The notes under the pieces were generated by a model. The model saw only the letters and a program-made list of their open reading frames with translations, had not been told where the DNA came from and ran no database searches. Both the position numbers and the translations under genes were made by a program. A stretch of DNA of 64,000 bases from Candidatus Lindowbacteria bacterium RIFCSPLOWO2_12_FULL_62_27 (GTDB taxonomy: Bacteria > Lindowbacteria > 2-12-FULL-62-27): contig MFPR01000043.1 of assembly GCA_001784175.1 (NCBI GenBank), positions 124,001-188,000 of the forward strand, read 5' to 3'. Shown here in pieces: positions 58,726 through 64,000 of this stretch; the first letter of the stretch is position 1; every line of letters starts with the position of its first letter.

Positions 58726-59811
58726 TCATAACAATTTTCTCTCTCTCATCTCCCGGATCAGTTTCCGGTTCGCTTCCGGGAACGCGTACCGGGCGAGGTC
58801 GCAGGGCCGGACCCACCGGAGCTTTGCGTGGAAGAGGGGCTTGGGGGTTCCGCGTTTCAAGCGGCAGAAGTGGCCGGACAAGGTGATCGATAAATGGGTA
58901 TAGACATGGTCGACGGTCGACACCGCCGGCCCGGCTTCCACGTCAGCGCCGATCTCTTCCTGCATCTCCCTCCGAACCGCCGTTTCCGGAGATTCGCCCG
59001 GCTCGATCTTTCCCCCTGGAAATTCCCACAGCCCGCCCAGCAACCCCTGGTCCCAGGGACGCAGGCCGATCAGAATTTTTCCGTTCTTTCGAATCACCGC
59101 CGCCACCACACGCTTGTGTGGCCGCGCGCGGCGCGCCTGCGTGACCGGCCGGCGGCCTACCGTGCCGCCGGCGAACGCTGCGCAGTGCGGGCGAACCGGG
59201 CAGAGGAGGCAGGCGGGATTTGTGGGCACGCAAATCCGCGCGCCGAGTTCCATCATTGCTTGGTTGAAATCGCCTGCGTGCCGATCTTCCAGCAGGCGAT
59301 CGGCCCGTTCCCGGACCTCCCGGTCGTCTGACGCAAGGGGCCGACCGATGTCATACAGCCTCGCGATCACGCGCCTGACGTTCCCGTCCACCGCCGCCAG
59401 CGGCGCGCCGTAAGCGATCGACAGAACGGCGGCCGTCGTGTAGGGGCCGGCGCCGGGCAGGTTCGAGAAAACCTCCGGGTCTCGCGGGACCCGCCCGCCG
59501 CAATCGCGGACAATGCGCCGGGCCGCCTCATGAAGATTCCGCGCACGTGCGTAGTAGCCCAGGCCTTCCCACAGTTTCATCAGTTTCTCCCGCCGCGCCC
59601 GTGCCAGCGCCTGTACGGTCGGAAACGCCTTGAGAAACCGCTCGTAGTACGGAACCACCGTCACCGCCTGGGTCTGCTGGAGCATGATCTCCGAAACGAG
59701 GATCCGGTACGGATCGCGCGTCCGGCGCCACGGCAGGTCCCGGCGATGCCGCCGGTACCAGCCAAGGAGCGCGCGGCGGAACGCGGGGATTCGAAGCATG
59801 GGGCCGAGCAT
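58726..59811 (-). CDS. mutY: A/G-specific adenine glycosylase with NUDIX-like C-terminal domain
   Basis: SEIMLQQTQ, LPGAGPYTTAAVLSIAYG, C-x6-C-x2-C-x5-C (CVPTNPACLLCPVRPHC), GGLWEFPGGKIEPGES. Confidence 0.95.
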   Translation of the reverse strand: MLGPMLRIPAFRRALLGWYRRHRRDLPWRRTRDPYRILVSEIMLQQTQAVTVVPYYERFLKAFPTVQALARARREKLMKLWEGLGYYARARNLHEAARRIVRDCGGRVPRDPEVFSNLPGAGPYTTAAVLSIAYGAPLAAVDGNVRRVIARLYDIGRPLASDDREVRERADRLLEDRHAGDFNQAMMELGARICVPTNPACLLCPVRPHCAAFAGGTVGRRPVTQARRARPHKRVVAAVIRKNGKILIGLRPWDQGLLGGLWEFPGGKIEPGESPETAVRREMQEEIGADVEAGPAVSTVDHVYTHLSITLSGHFCRLKRGTPKPLFHAKLRWVRPCDLARYAFPEANRKLIREMRERKLL

Positions 59812-59818
59812 GGGGCCA

Positions 59819-59846
59819 TGTATATATAATATGGAGAGGCGGTCAA
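59819..59846 (-). promoter_or_regulatory. mutY promoter, leaderless configuration
   Basis: Minus strand TTGACC-N16-TATACA-N7-ATG (59811). Confidence 0.5.
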
Positions 59847-59910
59847 GCTCCGCCTTCGCCTTAGACGGAGCCCACCGGCGCGCTGAAGGCGCGGTGTCCG
59901 GCGAAGGAGG
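59847..59910. repeat. Complex palindromic intergenic repeat
   Basis: GCTCCG (59847-59852)/CGGAGC (59866-59871); outer CCTTCGCC (59853-59860)/GGCGAAGG (59900-59907). Confidence 0.6.
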
Positions 59911-59937
59911 ATGTGACCAGAATCACAATCTTATTCA

Positions 59938-59966
59938 TTGACATTCCAGCAGAAATGACAGAAAAT
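59938..59966 (+). promoter_or_regulatory. Promoter for large secreted protein gene
   Basis: TTGACA-N17-GAAAAT, 9 nt before ATG 59976. Confidence 0.45.
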
Positions 59967-59975
59967 TTGCGCAAT

Positions 59976-62900
59976 ATGAACTCATTACGGACGTGGGGGT
60001 TTGTCTGTCTACTGGTGGTGTGTCCTCTTGTGTCCCAAGCGTGGGCACTCTGTGGTGATACAACCGTAGGAGCTTTCGTGGATTCGGGATTGGGCAAACT
60101 CGATGGCGATACGATGGACTTGGCGGCCGCTCTCGCTGATTTCAACTCCGCCATCAGCATGGGCGCGGGTTGCGGCCCTGCGTATGTGTCGCGCGCCATG
60201 GTCAAGATGGCCATGATCTTCGACACGCCCGATGTCAAGGCGATGCGAACAAGGTTTGGGGACACCGATACCTTCGATTTGATCACGCGCGACACGTACG
60301 TGTCAAACGCCTTGGACACCTACAATTTCAATACCAGCACCATGAACGGATCCCAGATACAGAAACTGTTGACCGACACGGTCCTCCCGCTCGCCACCAG
60401 CGCGCTGGCCGATCTCATTACGGCCGAAAGCCTCCCCGACACGACCTTCAACTTCCGCGTTCCGGGCCGCTTCATCAGCAGCGACACGCGCGCGGAAGTC
60501 GACATCGCAGACGTTTACTTTTTTCACAGCATGCTCCTGATGGCGAGGGCGGCGGTCGAGATCGCGAATTCCTGGAAACTGGACATCAGCCAGGATCCGA
60601 GGAATTTCCGTGGCGAAGGCGCGGAGCACGGCGATTCCAGTTCCGACACGTTTATCAGGGAATTGCGGACCAACACGTCCTTTTTCGAGCGCAGGACAAC
60701 TTGGGATACGGCCCTTTCGTTCTTTCGCTCGGCGGACAGCTTTGTCTTGAGATTTCTGCGCGAGGGCAGGCGCGAAATGGACTTGCAGGACACCGACCTG
60801 ATCTATTTCGACACGGACAACCAGTTTTTCAGGCAACATATTTTTGACTACGTGTCGGACAGCGATGTGGCGGACTATGAGGTGGATCATGCGGACACGT
60901 TGAGCAGGGTGTTTGCGGGCCAGGACGTGTACGTCCAGTTGACGCACGAAAATGCGGACCTGCAGTACGTTCAATTCAATTTCAGCAATCTTTCCAGCTC
61001 CCCGATCCATTTCAGCCGCGCCTCGTTCGCGACCCTGCCCCCGCCGGGAATTCCCAGCGTTTTTGACCGTGGCTTTGAATGGCAGGAAGCGTTTTTCCCC
61101 GATCCGACCTTCGGGAATTTCCTGCGCGGAATGACGAACAACAAACTGTTTCTGCTCTTCAACGGGGTGGATAAGACCATTACCATCTCGGATTTCGGCC
61201 CGACGGGTGACACGGATCTGGATCTGTCGTATATCAACCGGAAACCGACGACCCTTGACATCAAATTCAATATCGTATCCGGCTCTGTCAACCCCGTCAC
61301 CATCCGTTATTCGCCGCCCGGCCGCCGCACCCATTGGGCCTTCAAGGTGGTGCCGAAGAAAGTTCTGATGCAGGTGGATAAACCGCAGCACTTGCGGATC
61401 TTTTTCGATCCCGACGAGGACGCCTTCGGGAGCCACGAGCAGGCGCAGTTGCAGAAGTTCATCGATTCGACGCTGATCCTCATCGTGCCCTGGACGACCA
61501 CCAACGCCGATACCGTGAATCCGACGGACGCCGGGTCCAACTTCATGACCTTCGGAAACAACTACAACGTCGCCAGCCCCACCACGAACGACAACGAGAT
61601 CCAGGCGACCTTCCAGGACACCGCCTCCGACAAATTGATCTTGTACAAGTTCGATGGGTTCACCTTTGTGCCCATGTTGGGCTCGACGGTGGTGCCGGAT
61701 GTCTCCATGGGAACGACGACGGTCCGCGCGCGGATCGACACGTTCACGCCCTTGGCGGGATTCGGCTGGTTCGTGGTCGGCGAGGCGCGGCCGGCCCTGC
61801 AAGTTCTGCGAGGATTTCTCCTGGGCGACAAGAACACCCTACTGCCCAAAACATTCAAGGTTCGACTCGTCAATCCTCTGGGCGCTCTGCTCGGCGGCGA
61901 GCCGGTACAGTTCAGGGTCCTGCAGGCGCCGACCGGCGCCACGTCGGGGAGCTTTACGGGTGTGTCAGGCTTTCCGACCATAACGGACGCGGCCGGCAAT
62001 TTGTCCGCCATCACGGACTCGACGGGTGTCGCGGAGATTTCGTACGTCATGGGCAACGGCGGCGGCATCTACGTCATCGAGGCCCTCGCTAAAAATTCCG
62101 GCGCGTTCGCGTTCCTTTTCGCTTTCACCAAGGGATTCACGCCGCACCCCGGCAACCAGTGGCGCATGGTGTCGATGCCGGTGTATCCGAACGACACGTT
62201 CGGCATCGTTCAGGTCGACGCCTACAATCGAGGCGTGCCGGGCCCGGCGGTCAGCATGTCGTCGTTCATCGGCGACGATTTTTCGCTGTCGACCTCCAAG
62301 GTCTACTACTGGAATCCGTCCTTCAGCAATCCGGACGCAAAGTTTGCCGACGCCGGGCACATCCGGTATCAGGACGTCTCGTCCGGCAACGCCAAGATGG
62401 GACGCGCCTACTGGCTGCTTACCACCGCCAACGGCGTCCTCGATGCCGTCAGACCGGACAGCGCTGACGTGTATGCCGAAGTCACCGAGACGGTCTACAT
62501 TCCGCTCCACGTGGGCGCCAACATGATCGGCGTCCCGTTTCCGTATCCGCTTCGATCTTCCAACCTCCTCGTGCAAACCGCGCCCAACGGAACGCCGGAT
62601 ACGATTGACAACGTCTCGTCGTTTGTCGAACACCGGCTCTGGTGGATCGCGCCGACCATTACGGCCAACGGCGCCGCTAGTTCCTCTTACGTGTCGGGTG
62701 GGAACCCTTTAACGGGCGCATCGTTTCCCGGCATGGCGCTGTTTCCGTTTGAAGGATACTGGATCAAGGCGACTTCTCTATGCGCCTCGGCCGGATGCAC
62801 CTTGGTGTTTCCGCCGGTTCCGGCCGACAGCCTTCCGATCGGCAGCGACGGCAAGCCTGTCATCACCGGCGGAGGGCCGGGCACGGCGACGGCCGCGCCC

Positions 62901-63533
62901 GCGTTTCGCGCGGGTCCGGTCTTGCAGGCCTCCGGCGGAGGCCTGTCGGATAATTGGGCTGTGCAGTTGATCGTGACCTCAAGTGGCGGCGTAGACGTTG
63001 AAAACCTCGCAGGCGTGCGTCCTCCCTCCTCGCCGCAATACATGCTGTCCTCCTCCGACCCACCGATGGCGCCGGGCGCCGGCGCGATCGCGCTGACGTT
63101 CGTGGAGAACTCCCAGCGCTATTCGACGCTCTTCAAGTCCCCGGGCGAGGAGCCGACGTGGACGGTGGAGGTCACGAGCGCGTCCGAGGGCCCGGTGACG
63201 ATCCAGCCGAGCGACATCTCGTCGATCCCGGGTAGCCTCCCGGTCATGATGCGGGACGAATCGACCGGCCTCGTGACTGACCTTCGCAAGGAACTCGCCT
63301 ATACGTACAACTCCGCCGCCAACGAAACCCGCCGCTTCACCTTCGCCGCCGGTACCCTTGATCCGACTTGGCGCTCGTATGTCCGCTACCCGGAAATGAT
63401 GTGCGTGGCGGGCCGTGTCTTCTCCGGCGCGCCCCGGATTCTCCATCCGCTCCGCGCCCTGCGCGACCTCCTCCTGGACTCCGCCTCCGGCCGTTTGATG
63501 GTTTCGCTGTATTATTCGTTCACACCGGTCTGA
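59976..63533 (+). CDS. Large secreted protein (about 1185 aa) with Ig-like (Big) domain, unknown function
   Basis: Signal peptide MNSLRTWGFVCLLVVCPLVSQAWA; PKTFKVRLVNPLGALLGGEPVQFRVL..DSTGVAEISYVMG Big-like segment; NQWRMVSMPVYPND segment. Confidence 0.8.
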   Translation: MNSLRTWGFVCLLVVCPLVSQAWALCGDTTVGAFVDSGLGKLDGDTMDLAAALADFNSAISMGAGCGPAYVSRAMVKMAMIFDTPDVKAMRTRFGDTDTFDLITRDTYVSNALDTYNFNTSTMNGSQIQKLLTDTVLPLATSALADLITAESLPDTTFNFRVPGRFISSDTRAEVDIADVYFFHSMLLMARAAVEIANSWKLDISQDPRNFRGEGAEHGDSSSDTFIRELRTNTSFFERRTTWDTALSFFRSADSFVLRFLREGRREMDLQDTDLIYFDTDNQFFRQHIFDYVSDSDVADYEVDHADTLSRVFAGQDVYVQLTHENADLQYVQFNFSNLSSSPIHFSRASFATLPPPGIPSVFDRGFEWQEAFFPDPTFGNFLRGMTNNKLFLLFNGVDKTITISDFGPTGDTDLDLSYINRKPTTLDIKFNIVSGSVNPVTIRYSPPGRRTHWAFKVVPKKVLMQVDKPQHLRIFFDPDEDAFGSHEQAQLQKFIDSTLILIVPWTTTNADTVNPTDAGSNFMTFGNNYNVASPTTNDNEIQATFQDTASDKLILYKFDGFTFVPMLGSTVVPDVSMGTTTVRARIDTFTPLAGFGWFVVGEARPALQVLRGFLLGDKNTLLPKTFKVRLVNPLGALLGGEPVQFRVLQAPTGATSGSFTGVSGFPTITDAAGNLSAITDSTGVAEISYVMGNGGGIYVIEALAKNSGAFAFLFAFTKGFTPHPGNQWRMVSMPVYPNDTFGIVQVDAYNRGVPGPAVSMSSFIGDDFSLSTSKVYYWNPSFSNPDAKFADAGHIRYQDVSSGNAKMGRAYWLLTTANGVLDAVRPDSADVYAEVTETVYIPLHVGANMIGVPFPYPLRSSNLLVQTAPNGTPDTIDNVSSFVEHRLWWIAPTITANGAASSSYVSGGNPLTGASFPGMALFPFEGYWIKATSLCASAGCTLVFPPVPADSLPIGSDGKPVITGGGPGTATAAPAFRAGPVLQASGGGLSDNWAVQLIVTSSGGVDVENLAGVRPPSSPQYMLSSSDPPMAPGAGAIALTFVENSQRYSTLFKSPGEEPTWTVEVTSASEGPVTIQPSDISSIPGSLPVMMRDESTGLVTDLRKELAYTYNSAANETRRFTFAAGTLDPTWRSYVRYPEMMCVAGRVFSGAPRILHPLRALRDLLLDSASGRLMVSLYYSFTPV

Positions 63534-63580
63534 TCTCCATCACTATTTGGACTTTTTTAAATATGAATTGCTCACTTCCT

Positions 63581-63647
63581 CCCCCCTTGTGGGGGAGGAT
63601 TGAGGTGGGGGGTACCCCCCCATCCCAGCCTTCCCCCACAAGGGGGG
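63581..63647. repeat. Long imperfect palindrome
   Basis: Perfect 16-bp outer arms CCCCCCTTGTGGGGGA / TCCCCCACAAGGGGGG and centre GGGGGGTACCCCCC. Confidence 0.85.
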
Positions 63648-63660
63648 AAGGGGTTAGTAC

Positions 63661-64000
63661 CTGCGTTCGCTCGCCGTCTTCGCGCTCGGCCTGATCGCGT
63701 TTTTGGCGATTGCCCTCATCGGAGGCCTCGCGGCGGGCCGGCGGTATCTCGAAAGGCGCGCGGGGCCCGGGATGGCCGTTACGTCGCTGCGGATCGAGTT
63801 GGCGGGCGGCCTTGCGCTGCGCGCGCATCTCGTGCCAACCGGCGCGTTTCGGCTGGGCCGGAGCCGGGTCGGGTTCGACGAGATCCGGCTCCGCGGCGAG
63901 GTTTGGCCGCCCATGGAGAATTGCAAGGCCGAGGTGCGCGGCCTCGAGATGCGCGCGGCGCTCCTGCGTCCGGCCGCCGCGCTGGAGGCGCTCTTTGAGC
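63661..64000 (+). CDS. AsmA/DUF748-like N-terminally anchored protein, truncated by window end; start codon unclear
   Basis: Frame after TAG 63655-63657 gives LRSLAVFALGLIAFLAIALIGGLAAGRRYLERRAGPGMAVTSLRIELAGG. Confidence 0.45.
   Translation, partial: MRSLAVFALGLIAFLAIALIGGLAAGRRYLERRAGPGMAVTSLRIELAGGLALRAHLVPTGAFRLGRSRVGFDEIRLRGEVWPPMENCKAEVRGLEMRAALLRPAAALEALFE

Noticed and set aside
60303-61802. 499-aa ORF on - strand
   Set aside because: Antisense to the secreted-protein gene; no start context or domain evidence.

Overview
High-GC bacterial chromosomal window, mostly housekeeping genes, densely packed and often overlapping by 4 nt (ATGA/GTGA). Landmarks are tRNA-Asp, eno, ilvD, secA, rpsB-tsf-pyrH-frr-uppS-cdsA, prfB, tsaD and mutY. 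Around them are signalling genes (GGDEF, cNMP-binding, patatin/NTE), an Anbu-transglutaminase pair, a carbamoyltransferase/DUF5989 locus, one RAYT (Y1 transposase) element and a large secreted protein. The most interesting non-annotated signals are: (1) a double-hairpin palindromic element found in two unrelated CDSs, read in different frames, with three compensatory base-pair changes, plus an 18-nt partial copy in a third gene; a nearby RAYT is a possible mobiliser; (2) recurrent promoters placed 6-9 nt upstream of ATG, suggesting leaderless mRNAs at about eight genes, including two divergent pairs; (3) a prfB-X-ftsX-envC-ctpA-like locus in which ftsE is absent and a DUF5693-like membrane protein takes its place; (4) a three-hairpin leader upstream of rpsB. 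No CRISPR array, prophage or classical defence island was recognised. Family names come from recognising motifs in the supplied translations; no database search was run.
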